From contig CANDYH010000003.1 of assembly GCA_947396885.1 (NCBI GenBank), positions 1 to 64,000 on the forward strand: a DNA stretch of 64,000 nucleotides, in the 5' to 3' direction. The translations under genes and the position numbers were made by a program. The notes beneath the pieces were generated by a model that was not told the origin of the DNA, did not search any database, and saw only the letters and a list, made by a program, of their open reading frames with translations. Below, one piece after another: positions 21,189-33,845 of this stretch (position 1 is the first letter of the stretch; every line of letters begins with the position of its first letter). Source of the DNA: Heligmosomoides polygyrus polygyrus. Its lineage: Eukaryota > Nematoda > Chromadorea > Rhabditida > Heligmosomidae.

Positions 21189-22304
21189 GTTGGCAAGCGG
21201 ACCCGTTGGCCAGTCGGTCTGGAGACAGCCGGCTGGCTGTAAAAACGGCCCTGCCACGCCCGGTGCAGGGGCTGTGTTGCCCTCGGGGCCTGTAGGCTAA
21301 GGGGTCTTTTGCAAGGGTCGGGGCCAAAAATGGGCAACTGAGGGCCACGGCCGGGGAGACAACGGCGCAGGGGTCCAGGCGGACTGTGGCAACCAGCCAA
21401 CTTGTGCGCCGTCCCCGGGTGTGCAGTCCCTTGGGATTCCTCAAGGCCAGGGGCTTTTCATGGGGGTACGGCGACGCGCTGGGCGTCTGCGACGGGTGGG
21501 GCCATGGCTTAGTCTCAATTAGTACCAGGTATGGGTAAGTCCTGGTCGCACCTAAGGGGAAGCGCTTCCATCCACTACCATACGGGATGGCCACCCGGTT
21601 AGGTAGCTTGGTAAAGGTGTCGGTTGGCAACCCCGTCGTACGGTGCTTAGTCCCCCCTCTCGTTTAGCTCCCTGGGTTCTTTGGGTTATCCATGCCCCTT
21701 CACCCCCTCCTTCTTTAATACACTATACACCTACAGTTGGCCCCCATAGCTCTTTTGGGCTCCGTCTGTAGGAGGGACGAACTGGGTCCCCCTTCACAAC
21801 TTCAGCCGTCAATTCAGCAAGTAATGGGTTGCAGCCACCCCCCCCCCCCTCTTGTAGTACATTCCATAGCAACAGGTAACTCATCACATTCCCTGCACCT
21901 AGCATGGGTTTATCTCAAACCTTGCCATTTCATTTCACTCTCCCCTCATTCTTTTGCCTCTCTACCCATTCTCCTCTGTTTTCCAGTCATTTATTTTCTC
22001 TATCTCCCTCCATTCCCTTCTTCATCCCCTTAGTTAGCTTTGTTCTAATTTTCAGTAGTTCCCTCTTTTCTTTAGCTCCCATCACCTTCCTCTCTTAATA
22101 TTTCCATCTTTCTCTTTTTCTTCATTTCCTCCCCCTGGCGCTGTACTGTGTTCGGGACGCGAAGTGCTCTCAGTCCCCATTCATTCTATCTCCTTATCCA
22201 TCCGTTCGTTAAATCGCGCTACCACGGGTGTCCGCCATTAGGCGGCTCCGTGAGTCGTCATTCATAGTGCGCATTTCAGGTAATCGCAGTTGTTGACTCC
22301 GACG
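21189..22304 (+). other. BEL/Pao 5' leader
   Basis: Long leader before gag. GC-rich at first, then a C/T-rich stretch (21900-22140) with a run of C at 21839-21849. Open frames here overlap on both strands and look like GC-rich chance frames. Confidence 0.6.
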
Positions 22305-23250
22305 ATGACGACGATCGGTTCCATCAAGACCCAGATCACCAAGGCGGCGAAGGCGCTGAGGGCCTCAATGGAAGAGACCGAGAAGCTGAGGACGGGGCAA
22401 GTACCACCTGACGCCCCAGCAGGTAAGTCCGCGTCGGTCGACCCCCTCACGTGGTCGACCATTGGGAACGCGTACCTCCACCTAAAGCGACGCATCGAGT
22501 CGCTGGAGGAGCGCTGGGAGCGGGCCGAAGAGTTCGCTTTAGAGCAGGCTGAGGACGCGTCCGGCGTCCTCGAGGAATTCCGCGCGCATTGGACAGCCAA
22601 TGCATGCGTGGAGTCCATAGAGGAGGCCGAAAGGCTCGTACCCGAGTTGGGTACTGCTCGAGAGCAACTCGAAAGGCAAACTCCCTCCAGTGGCGGACTA
22701 CCAGAGGTCAATTCAGTTGCCGACTCGATCGGGGTCGATGGTTGTCAGCCTTCCACTCCATCTCAGGAACGACCTACCGACCGAGGCCCGGCACAGCCAC
22801 GCTCCGGCCCAGGGGAAGAGCAGCTGGCACCGCGGAGAGAGAATTCACAAACTCCTTCTGCCCCCATGGCCAGTTTTAACGGGACCCCTGCAGGCCAAGG
22901 AGCGTCAGCACTATTCAATCTTGATCCAATTCAGTCAATGAAGCTTCCATCATTCGAGCTTCCAGAGTTCAGGGGAGATATGCACGCCTTCCCAGAGTTC
23001 TGGGAAATGTTTGCCGTAGCAGTTCATGATAATCTAACTGTTCCAACTATTTCAAAGTTTCTATATCTCAAAGGCAAACTTAAAGGCGAGGCATACAAGC
23101 TTATCTCCCCACTTCAGTTCTCAGAATACAATTATCAACAAGCAGTTCAGCTGCTGAAGAAGACGTATATGCGCCCTGACATTTTGCGCAACCAGCTCGT
23201 GCAGCAGCTTCAAGCTGTACCGCTGCGCACGACATTCCAACGTCACAGCG
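22305..23250 (+). pseudogene. BEL/Pao gag, N-terminal part
   Basis: Structural polyprotein. ATG at 22305 is the first Met of the frame. A charged, probably helical N-terminal part holds SIKTQITKAAKALRASMEET and an LHLKRRIESLEERWERAEE coiled-coil stretch. Then comes a Pao-family capsid region (DUF1759-like) with LPSFELPEFRGDMHAFPEFW and LKGEAYKLISPLQFSEYNY. The frame is lost near 23235 and stops at 23270; the next frame continues the protein. Confidence 0.9.
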
Positions 23251-24574
23251 CACCACGTTGTGCACGCTGAAGGCGCTGTGGGTGCAGCTGGAAAAGCTCG
23301 GAGAACACCCTGCCTCCACTGCACACAAGGCCACGATAGGCGAAAAATTCCCACTGCGCACGATGGAAAAAGCTGGTGAACTCAAGAACGCCGGCGAGGA
23401 CTGGACAGTTAACCATCTATTGGACGCTCTTGACCAGGTCATCGACCGTCAAGAGGCACTCCAAGGAGTCCACCCAGCCTTGGCGTCGGCGCACGTCACC
23501 CAGCAGCACAGTTCACGCTCGCCATCCCGAGCAGAAATACGGCGTCCGTCACCACGCCGTCACTACACCGAGCGGCGCAGGAGCCACTCACCAGGGAGAG
23601 ACAATACATCCCAAAGGCGTCGCTGCCCCTTCTGTATTCGTGGAAAACACGATCCGGAACGATGCCATGAAGTTCCAACGCAGCACGCCAGAAGGGAAAT
23701 CGTAAGAGACCGTCGACTCTGCTGGAAATGTCTCAACGCGGGACATCATAGCAGCGACTGTAGGGCACCATCATGTCAGTACTGCACCCGCAGACATCAC
23801 AAGTCGCTATGCTATAGGCGAGGAAACTCGCAAAGTCCGGCGTGTCGAAACACCTCAAGACGGGATCGTTTCTCAAGACCACGCTCACCCCGTCGGAGAT
23901 CTTCCAGCACGGAATCTCGCTATTCAAACGGCAGACGGTCACGTTCGTCCAGCTGGTCCACCAGGACCCCCTCCCCTCGTAGAGGCCGTTCTCCTGAACG
24001 CCGGGATTCTCCCCATCCGAGAGTCGGGTTTAGAAACCCACCTGTTAGTTCAGATTCAGTTCAATTTCATCATTACACCACGACATCCCTGGAGACAAGC
24101 GATTCCAGCGATAGCGAGCTCGAGCAGCTTAACGAGCCAGGGTCGCAGACTACGGTCCAGGTTGCGATCACTCCAAACGCGTCCGCGAAAACGGTCGCAT
24201 GCAGGTCACGATCACCTGGTCGGGAGCCTAGGCTCATGATTGTCGAGGCACTTACGCACAACTTCAATTCAAAGGCCGATCAGCTTCTTACTGAGTTTTT
24301 AGACATTGGAAGTCAGCACAGTTTTATCTGTAAAGATACTGCGCAATCCCTCGGCTTGCAGCTCAAACACCCTAAAACCATTACAGCCATTACAATCGGT
24401 GGGTATCAACACACCGAAAGGTCCTACCAGGTCAAAATCACACTCCAAAACCCAGTTACGGGCACCCCGGTGAGGCTGAAACTCTGGACACGCACTCACA
24501 TTACATCTGTGCCAGACAGCATGAGCGTCAAGACCACTCCACAAAACCAAAAACGTTCCGAACAGGCTCCGTAA
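23240..24574 (+). pseudogene. BEL/Pao gag C-terminus with zinc knuckles and protease
   Basis: Continues gag: ALWVQLEKLGEHPAS, then an Arg/Ser-rich stretch. Cys/His knuckles follow (CPFCIRGKHDPERC, CWKCLNAGHHSSDC, CQYCTRRHHKSLC, about 23625-23820), then a second R/S-rich segment. Next is a retropepsin-like site, FLDIGSQHSFI at about 24300, where the usual active-site DTG/DSG reads DIG. It leaves frame after about 24530. Sequence to 24660 in another frame (LIGMDYYWSVV) belongs to the same polyprotein. Confidence 0.9.
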
Positions 24575-24659
24575 ACGTCGATGTCTTGATAGGGATGGAC
24601 TACTACTGGAGTGTGGTCGACCTCTATCGTAACCGTCAGCTTTCATCGGTTTAGTTAAG

Positions 24660-27562
24660 TCGTATACCAAACTGGGTCCACTTCTCTCCGGTCCGAACGC
24701 GCCATTTCCTCGATCCTTTCGACTTCGGTCGATCAGAAGGCGATCAATGTAGATACGGACTCTGTAGTCCGTAGACTCCTTGCCCTAGACTCAGAAGGAT
24801 TGGACGAGGACCGCGATACCGCAGACTCAGAAATAGTTCAGCAATATTACAGTACAGTTCAGGTAATTCAAGGTATGATTCACGTGCAGTTCCCTTGGAA
24901 AACCAACCATCCTCACTTGCCGGACAATAAGGCGCTCGCAATGCGCCGGCTCGAAAGTCAATACAATAAGCTCCACGTCAATCCCAAGCTATGGAGCGAA
25001 TACAGCAATACATACTAGCAACAACTGAAATCCGGCATCATCGAGGAGGTTACACAAAATCCGATAAAAGGGACTCCCGTGTATAACATACCTCACCAGG
25101 CTGTCATCAAAGAGGACAGCAACACTATAAAACTTCGCATCGTGTTCGATGCGAGCAGTCACATGAGAGACGCTCCTAGTCTCAATGACTGCATACACCA
25201 AGGGCCAACAATGTTGCCCGACTTGTGCGGAACATTGCTCCGCGCAAGACTCACTCCAATCCTCATTACAGCCGATGTCGAGAAAGCATTTCATCAGATC
25301 AGACTACAGGAGAGTCAGAGGGATGCGACGAGATTCTTGTGGCTAATTGATCCATCTAAGCCACCTACCAGGGACAACATCCGCACCCTCAGATTCACGC
25401 GTATTCCATTCGGCGTGAACGCTTCTCCTTTCCTCCTGAGCATGTCCACAAAATATGCCCTGGAGAGAAACCAGGACAACATCCTTAGGGAGGAGATCCT
25501 TGCCAACACGTACGTAGATAACCTTCTCATCGGCGCCACAAGCACCGAAGCAGGCATCTCAAAACAACGGCAATGCAAGGATATATTCTCCAATATGGGT
25601 ACGAACCTTCGTGAGTTCATGTCCAACGACCAGGCTGTGACAGAATGCGTTCCTGAAAAGGATCGCATGAATAGGACACCAGGAGCGATAGTCAAACTTT
25701 TCGGCATTCGGTGGAACCCCAATTCAGATCAATTACAGGTGCCTACCAGAGCATTGAAGGCAGTCAATTCAAAGCGAACCGCCTTAAAGGCGCTCGCATC
25801 GACGTTCGATCCTCTTGGGCTTTTAACCCCTCTTTTCGTTTTAGCGAAAACCTTCGTTCAAGATCTGTGGCTCAAGGAGACTGACTGGGATACGCCTCTG
25901 GACAAAGACCCAATGGCCAAGTGGAGCGACATCATCCACGGCATCTCCGGATTCGTTGGAACCGTGCCAAGATACGTCGCGAGCACTTCGGAATGCAGGT
26001 ACGATTTAGTTGTTTTTTCGGATGCTTCGAAACGGGCATTCGCAGCGGCGGCATACCTGGTATGCAGGCTGCTTCGCGGAAAGCCCTTTAGTCACCTCAT
26101 CTATGCTAAGGCTAAACTCGCTGCGCCGGAGAAGACCACCATTCCGCGACTAGAATTACAAGCTTTAGTCTTGGGCGTTAAGATCGTTCGGTTCCTGAAG
26201 AAGGAGCTTACAATTCAAATTAGTTCAGTTCAGTTGCTGTCTGACTCGCAGATAGCATTATATTGGATTCATTCCAAAGAACAGCTCAAAACTTTTGTTC
26301 ATAACCGCGTGAAATTCACTCACGAGGTCAAAAATGAGCTGGAAACGGCTAACATCCATTGCCGTTTCTTTTACGTCATTACAGACCAAAATCCAGCAGA
26401 TCGTGCCACCGGAGGTCTTACGGCCTCAGAGATCAAGAATCACATGTGGTGGCATGGGCCCAAGTACATTCTGCAATCACCGTCTTCTTGGCCCAATTCT
26501 AGCATGGATTTCACATCAAACGTTCCAGTCTCCAAAGAGGCGGAAATTGAGTTCAAATCCATCACTTCAGCTTCAATACAGTCATATAAGTCATTCGTAA
26601 AATTCGAACGAACCAATTCATACGCGAAACTCGTTCGGGTAACGGCCTATGTGCTTAAATTTGTTGCTAAACTACAATATCTCCGCGCCAAAAGACACGA
26701 AGGCCGACCAGCGAACGTAAATCGCACTATCAGTCAGTTCAGTACATCACCTTGTATCACTACAAGCGACTGCAAGGCAGCAGAGCTTGTCGTCATCCGC
26801 GAGCACTGTCGCGAGAGCTCTGACCAGCTGCAGAGTCGCGCAGTTCAGAAATTTCAGGTTAACCAGAGATCTGACGGGATCTACCGCGGAACGTCACGGA
26901 TGGCCAACGCAAGGATTCGATCAATATCAAGTAATCCTATTTTACTTTTACCTTTCTACCCGTTGACACGCATGCTGATAGCGTATTATCACGTTAAACT
27001 GCTCCACGCGGGATCCCAACACTTGATCTCTGCGCTCCGGAATGAGTTCCTCATTCCTAGGGTCCGTAGACTCGTCACTAATGTCATTTCAGGTTGTATT
27101 ATCTGTCGCAGACACCAGGGTCGTCACTATCCGTACCCGAGATCGCCTGATCTACCCGCTGAGCGAGTCAACCAGAGTCGACCATTTGAAAGCACCGGTC
27201 TCGACTACTTTGGACCGCTCCTGATCCGTACCGACGACAACAAGGACCAAAAGACGTGGGTTTGCTTATTTACTTGCATGTCTACTCGTGCAATTCATTT
27301 GGAATTAGTTGCTGACAATACAACAACCCACTTTCACCTAGCGTTTCGGCGCTTTATATCGCGACGAGGCACTCCAAACCTCGTCATAAGCGATAATGCG
27401 CCCACCTTTAAGCTAGGACGAGAAGTCCTTGTCAACGAGTTGCGTCAGTTTATGGAGGACAGGGCAGTCCTCGATTTCAGCTCCTCATCGGGATTCGAAT
27501 GGCGCTTTATCACCGCAATACTCTCGACCTCTGGAACCTCCAAACGCTCCTTACGGAGATAG
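24660..27562 (+). pseudogene. BEL/Pao pol: RT, RNase H and integrase N-terminal part
   Basis: One frame from about 24770 with an in-frame TAG at 25016-25018 before RT proper. RT: IKLRIVFDASSHM, ITADVEKAFHQIRL (first Asp), TRIPFGVNASPFLL and TYVDNLLIGA, where the second position of the usual YVDD box is Asn. RNase H: VVFSDASKRAFAAAAYL and LLSDSQIALYWIHS. Integrase: an HVKLLHAG...CIICRR zinc region at about 26985-27110, then GLDYFGPLL and VISDNAPTF (first two catalytic Asp). After SSSGFEWRFIT (27480-27510) the family pattern stops abruptly. Confidence 0.93.
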
Positions 27563-28149
27563 AATCCACGCTAAATACGCGCCCACTTACTCCACTTTCA
27601 GGCGAAGCGACAGAATCAGTTCATATCCTACGGCCCATTGATTTGGTTAGCCCACAGTTCAGTCTAGGCCACTTAGGAAGTCCTAAGATGGCAGTCACTT
27701 CCAGGGACCCGTTCACCGTTACGGAGTCCCAAGAATTTCTCGTTTGCCAGTACAGTCTCCTCAGAGACTCCCTTAAGACCTTCTGGTAGTTGTGGCATAA
27801 AGAGCACTTGCAAGCGCTTGCGGAGCGGAGTCAAATCCGTTCTGCGAAACAACAGAGCGCAGGACGACAGCCACATGTAGGAGACGTCGTTCTAATTCAG
27901 ACGGATAATACTTCGAGGTCTAATTGGCCGCTGGGACTGATCGTAAAGATCAACAGCCCAGCTGACGGCTCGGTAAGATCTGTAGAGGTTAAAACAGGCA
28001 AAAATAAAATTCTAGATCGATCCGTGAACCAGCTGATCCCCCTCGAAGTCGTCGCTGAAAACACTGCTCTCGTCAGGACCAAGAAGCAGCCCGGCACGCC
28101 AACAAGGATCCAACCGCCTCGAAAGGCGAAGAAGACCTTTACCAGATGA
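27499..28149 (+). pseudogene. BEL/Pao pol C-terminus (DUF5641-like)
   Basis: Resumes in another frame with LQTLLTEIESTLNTRPLTPL, which follows the integrase core in Pao elements. Then comes a region with LGHLGSPKM, an in-frame TAG at 27787-27789, and a C-terminal SH3-like part with GDVVLIQTDNTSRSNWPLG. It ends at TGA 28147-28149. The segment that should carry the third catalytic residue (Glu) and its surroundings is missing between this and the previous entry. Confidence 0.88.
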
Positions 28150-29189
28150 GTTTCTTCCATTTTGTCCGTCAATACTGTAGTTTCGTCCCATTTCATGTGT
28201 TTCGTAATTTAATTGCGCTCCAATTGCACTTTTGCCAGTTTACTAGGGACCTTTGCGGCTCATCTCTTTATCGCATTTCTCTCTTAGTGTTCATGTAGAA
28301 TTTTCCTCCTTCTTCGCTCTTCTGATTGTTTTTCTTCTTCATACCTTCTTCTGAATCTCTCGTTATTTCCTCTCCTCTCGGGCAGACCCCTCTGAGCAAT
28401 ACAGTACCCGTGCGACGCCGCCGGTGAAACAACCTTAGGATGCAGCCGCTATGGCTCGCATCTGACTCCATCGCGCTCATTCTCCACCATAATGGCAGCG
28501 CTCGTTAGTCGCACTCCTATCTCCACCGGCAGCACGTCCTCCGTCATTACAGTCTGCCCTTTGGCACCATTCACTTCCTTTCTCATAACACTCGCTCATT
28601 CCTTCTCTCCTCTAGCTCTCTCTCCAATTTCGTAGTGTTTGCTTCTTTGTCTATATCCTTAGTCCGTTGTTCTTTATCCTCTTGTGTGCTAAACCGACTC
28701 TATTTGCTCCTAACACTTCATCTTTCCTCCACTTTCTCGCATTTTTTCTCTCCTTCAGGTCTCTCACCTAAATTTCCTACTCTATCTCCTCCTTCTTCTA
28801 TCCCTTGTGTTCTAAATTGTTTGTTTTTGCTGTTCAAGGTTCCGTTCATTTCATTTCTCCACGTTAGCCACTTCATCATCGTCCACGGGCACCCTCATGA
28901 TGACTCATCCATGCGAGGCACAGTTGCACTATTAGCGGGTCCCACCACGAAGTCCTTAAGGCGCACGGACCCTGCTACCGTCGCAGCCCTAACGCCGATG
29001 ACTCATCGGCGCGTGAAACTTCAGTTCACATAGCCTGCCCCTACCGTTCTCTACCCATTCCATGTTCTCTCCAATTCAGAATGGGTTTACTATCTCTTAG
29101 CATAATTCACGTGCATTCGCTGCCACTACAGATGAGAACGGTTCGAAATGTTTCCATTTCGGATATTCTCAAGCATTTTCCGTGCAACA
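28150..29189 (+). other. BEL/Pao spacer between pol and the extra ORF
   Basis: C/T-rich (TCTCTCCTTCAGG, TCCTCC runs), with only short frames. It could be an intron or leader for the downstream ORF; no splice evidence can be judged from sequence alone. Confidence 0.5.
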
Positions 29190-30559
29190 ATGCCTACGCA
29201 AGCCCGTGGTCAATCCCGCCGAGGACGAGGCGATCGTGGAAGCCGCCAGCAGCAGGAACCTACCGCACGTGGCGGACGAGGAGGACAGCGTCGAGGGACA
29301 ACTCCGACAACCAGGCAAGTTTCTTCGCGTTCCTCCTATGCTTCCGTCACTAGACGGTCCACGAGGCTGTCCCAGCCTCGGGACAGTTCTTCCGTTGTTC
29401 CTGTTGCCTCGTCCGCCAATACAGTGTCTCGGTCGACGGCCGTACTCGCCACAGCCCCCATAACCGTAGCGGCGCCTACTGCGCCACAGCTACAGGGCAG
29501 TTGGGCTGAGCATATGCAAGCCGAGACGTCAATACAGAGCCAACAGGCTCGGCGCGAGGCTGACTCCCAAATTTCTCCCTCTTTGGTCAGTTCAGCCAAG
29601 AAGCCTCGCGCCACATCACCAACCCCAGTTCAAAAGGAGGACAAGGCTCCAGCCGCTCCAGAGCCCGTAGCTCCCCACGAGAGGAGCCGGCTCAAGTAGG
29701 AGCAACCGGGCAGGAGACTGCCCGCGAGGAGCCCACATTAGCTGCGGACTACCCGCGCTACCAGGAGCTCCTCGCCCTACTTCAGATAAGGCTCAATACA
29801 TGAGCCCTACAGGAGGACAATTCAGCTACAGCGGCCCAGTCATCCGCCGCATCGTCATCCGACGCCCGTAGCACCCACCAGCTCACGGAGACCGGGTTTA
29901 GGACGGTCTTCGACTACATCAATATCAATAACCTCCTGCGACCGAGCATCGCGGCCCTCAAGATCCCCTTTAAGGAGGTGACACCATCAAGGAGGGCCGA
30001 CTACGAATCAGTAGCGCGAACCGTTGAGCTACTTCGGTCCATGCTGTCCACTACAACGACGCAGCGCTTCCATAATTTAGGTGTCCTCATGACACGGGCA
30101 GACCCCCTCCAATTCAGGTATACCGTCCTCATGGGATGGATACATGAGCTGGTCCACAGCATTGCGCTGTTGAACGACTACACCTACCAGATCAACCACA
30201 TCACTGTCCCGAGGCTGTTGGATTGGGCAGAGGACCGGGACTACTTCCGCGCGACATTACAGCTCTTCCGCGTTACGGAGCGAACCATTTGAGATGCCCA
30301 CGCGATTCGTATGATTCGCGTGGTGGAAGCTCATCAGTTTCTGCTGGTGCTCCACGCAGGCGCTGGTGTCATCACCAACGACGACCAGCAATACGCGGTA
30401 GACTCTTCCCTACCAATCCCGGAGCCCATTTCAACGGATCGATTCCGGTTTTATTTCTTTATTATGCAATACATTCTTTTAGAAAAATCTTTATTCGAAC
30501 AACCATGCAGGTGTAAACCGGTACATTCCAGTTCTGGTGGTCGGTCGTGCGGTCCGTGA
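29190..30559 (+). pseudogene. Extra ORF downstream of pol in the BEL/Pao element, function unknown
   Basis: Starts near ATG 29190 with a basic Arg/Gly-rich stretch (TQARGQSRRGRGDRGSRQQQ), then a Ser/Thr/Ala/Pro-rich linker to 29696. After a frame change near 29690 it continues through one TGA (about 29803) as a probably helical domain (ALKIPFKEVTPSRRADYESV, MGWIHELVHSIALLNDY) to a TGA at 30290. It runs on in the same frame to 30559. I see no signal peptide, transmembrane segment or Cys pattern, so it is not an obvious env. The same frame being shared across the stops suggests one original protein of about 450 residues. I do not recognise the family. Confidence 0.55.
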
Positions 30560-31352
30560 GGAAGACGTGGTCTCGATGGATGGATGGTCCGGCCCATGGA
30601 TGGGTCGAGGCACGGCGAGTCGGACGGACCGACCCAGGCAATGGTAGTAGGCCCTCAGTGGCCAAACCCAGCCTTTTCGACGGCAGTTCAGTATGTCTGT
30701 ATGGTTGACTGTTTTTGTATGTATTTGAAATATTGTTGTATATCTGGTAGTTCATATTTTTAAGTATTTTGTCATTTTATATGTTGTTTATATTTTTATG
30801 TCGCCAATTCATCATCGCTCTCATATCCCGCCGCACTGTGTAGGTTTGTGGTTGTTCATGCTCCCCCTCGAGGAGGCCTTTGCTCAGTCAATTCACTTTT
30901 TCTCGGACATCCTAGGCTGAAGTCGACCACTCACCAGTGGCTTAGTGTCGTAGCTTAGTTCAGGCACTCTGTTTCATGCATTTCAACCCATCTTGTGACT
31001 TCTAGCCTAGTGTCCCCATCCCGTGCAAGCCTCCTCCGATATTTGTGGAGTCGAGGCATTTCAGATAGGGTCGGCCGCAGTGGTAGCCATTTCATGTGTG
31101 AAGTTTATGTGTGTTTTCCTGTCAGCCGCAGAGATCTTCCTCGCCATTTCATCCTTAGTTGGTCGGGCGCTCCGCTCACACCTTTACTTCACGGCGTTCC
31201 GAGGTCGTGGTCGGTTCTACTGGGGGGCGGTCGTCCCTCTCGTGTGGTCCGCAGTCGATGCCCCTAAAATTCAAAACGGGCTTTAAGCCCAGGGGTGACC
31301 AGGCAGCCTTGCAACTCATCCCCCGCGGGAGGCTTTCTTTTCTGGGCGGAAG
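30560..31352 (+). other. BEL/Pao 3' untranslated part and polypurine tract
   Basis: No ORF of note. The last bases before the right LTR, GGGCGGAAG, preceded by a T/C run, are the likely polypurine tract. Confidence 0.55.
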
Positions 31353-31899
31353 TGTCGCGTCTCGCGACCACGGCGCTCCCCTCCATCCTCCTGCGGGTGC
31401 GCACACTTGCGGCGCGTCGGCGAGCGGCCCCTCGCGCGGCCTGCCCCCGCCTCCGTTGGCATTGATCCGCGGGCGGGCCGCGCGCTCCGGAACGGGCATA
31501 ACCCGCTTCCCGCGCAAGCCGCCGAGTCCATTCGACGCCTGCTTCGACCGCGAGCGGCCGCGCTCGCCAGCCACCTACACTTCAGCTGCCGGGTGCCTGG
31601 TCATCACGTCGTCCCCACGTATTTCGGCGTCGACTGCCGGGCTGGCAATCCAGGAGTGCGTAGTACTCCCCCACGGTATTATACTGGCTGCAGCCCTGGG
31701 GTTGAGGGGATACAATTCAAGCGGGGAGTGAAGGGACGGACCCGGGGATTCCTCAGTACAGAAGTGGCACTTCAGGGCATGGGACCCTTTCACCTCCCCG
31801 GGGTACTGGGCCTTGGCAGCTCCGGGTGCCCCATAGGGCAGGTCGGTGTCCCACGTGTTGACGGCACAGCCGCTGCACTGGGGCCGCCGACTTGCAACA
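31353..31899 (+). repeat. 3' LTR (547 bp, internally deleted)
   Basis: Same start and end as the 5' LTR. About 390 bp are absent: GACTGCCG joins directly to GGCTGGCAATCC. Confidence 0.93.
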
Positions 31900-31904
31900 C
31901 ATAC

Positions 31905-33845
31905 AATTTTCGCGGAAATTGGGCGCTATTCAAATCAAAAGGACACTCTTCCAAGCTAGCGTGACACTTTTGAAATTATTGTCTTCCATTTTACTTAGAT
32001 CGCCTTTCAGATTAAGCTAAAGGCTCTCCGAGACGGAATAGTTTTTGTTCAATGACAAAGATAATTTTTTTGATAATGATGATATTTTTCCGATGTTATG
32101 TACCCCTTTCTATGGAAATTTTTACCACACCTGCACAAAACGTATCCTGTTGAAAATATAATGAATTTTGTATTTTTAAGGAAAAGTAACGCTTTTTTTT
32201 AAGTGCAGGAAGGCTGCGTTTTTAAGGCGCTACAATAAAAACAACTGCAAAAAACTTACAGCTTCACCTCCAGGTTTCAACTGAGCGCATTCACACTATC
32301 AATCAAAGAAAAATCTCTGCATCCAGGAGGAGTGTTGACGCAATCTCTACTTTCAATAAAAATTTTTGCTTTCCTTTACTTCAAAATAAGCGTTAAGCCG
32401 TTATTTTTCCTTAGAAATAAAGACGTTACCAAACTTGGAACATTTTGGATATTTGTAGTGTGGGTACATTTTGGGTCTGGTAAATTTAAAAAAAAATTCA
32501 AGATGGTCATTCTAAACTTTTCTTGGACTATTTTCTTGAAAACATTCTAGGAGATTTTCTAGTTTAATCTGGAAGGCGCTCGTTTATTTGGGGATTCCAA
32601 ACCATTACTCTTGCTTGGAACACTATCCACGTTGTTCTGGAAAGTGTTCAGTTGGATTTGAGGACTGTCCAATTCTACGTACTTTATGTAACAATATTAT
32701 CAAAGAAAAAAGAGCAGGAGACGTTTATGTGATCGAGACGGTGACCTCACTACGGTACCTAGCTAATGATGCTGTAGTGCCTTTCCTATTACTCTTCTTA
32801 AGGATCAGCTAGTATCACACACCGTTCGTTAGTTGGAATGAGTACGAAATCAAATCGCGCACTCCGGAATTTGCCATAATTTTGCGTGAATATTTCCTCC
32901 AACAGCCAAAACAGTTGTGTTGGAAGAGTGCTAATTGCTCTACACTTTCGTGCAAAAAATATTAACAAATTATTTCGTGGAACAACTGTAAACAACAGCT
33001 ATGCTGAACTATGCTGAATTAAATTTTCTTACTGTTCTTTCTTGGTGAAGTATGTATTTACGAGAAGAGACTTCCTTGCAGCCTGCAGGCAACATCTGCT
33101 GTGGGTGAGGTGCCCTTCATTCTCCAAGCGGATGGTTTCTAGAGAAACTTACTGCCTGCTCTACCGTAGTTGGTGATTTTGTACAGATCCTTTTCGGACA
33201 TGTTCAGCCACGTTGGGATTTGTGACCAAACGCGGGCTTCGGGTTTCGCACGATTATTTGCATAGGCCTGAAACTTCTAACGTCTTACTTTGCAATAAAA
33301 TGAATCCGATCATTAGTGGCAATGGCAATAGTCGCTTAACCTTAGCATTAGCCGTTCTTTGTTAGCGGTTTTAGTTTTCACAGCTCACAATTTTCCGCAC
33401 CTCCTTCTTTATTTCTACTTATCACTCATCTCTTTTCTTCATCTCACTTTGTTCATGTTATTTTATTTCCAACAACAACACAAGGTGCGTAAATGAATCC
33501 ACTTATGACCTGCATTCCAGTTGGCTGACACTCAGCTGACACCCAATCGTTCAGCCCGTTTTATTTGGCCTTAGCAATGTTTTACCTAAGCCAGTCGGTG
33601 GACAGGTGATTGTTTTACCTTCCCGGGCAAACAATGTTTCAAAAGGCGGCTTAACAACTAAGGAAAGTTTGGCTGGCCTGGGATGGACCCGTACTTCAAT
33701 CGGATCAATTCTGGAAGCACATGAGAGAACAGAGACTTTGTTAGAGTTGATTTGTTTGTGAATGTTGTTAGAGCAATAGAATATGCAGGGTAGTCCCATA
33801 CAACAACATCTGAGTTAAAGGTCGAAAATAGTTTATTCTATTGCT
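31905..33845. other. AT-rich sequence, no gene recognised
   Basis: Small frames only (for example 32332-32550 and 32588-32812, +) with no recognisable domain. Confidence 0.5.

Larger units (their letters stand above)
20240..31899 (+). mobile_element. BEL/Pao LTR retrotransposon, 11.66 kb, full-length but mutated
   Basis: Direct repeats at 20240-21175 and 31353-31899 start TGTCGCGTCTCGCGACCACG and end CTTGCAACA (TG...CA). The element is bounded by the 5-bp duplication CATAC (20235-20239, 31900-31904); 5 bp is the usual size for BEL/Pao. The inner 10.2 kb carries gag, protease, RT, RNase H, integrase and a C-terminal DUF5641-like part, then an extra ORF. LTRs differ at roughly 15 positions over the shared 547 bp by my reading, so insertion was recent on this window's scale. 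Several stops and frameshifts plus an integrase deletion mean it cannot move on its own. Confidence 0.95.

Noticed and set aside
20833..21630. 265-codon minus-strand ORF
   Set aside because: It crosses the LTR end and leader of the BEL/Pao element in antisense and shows no domain.
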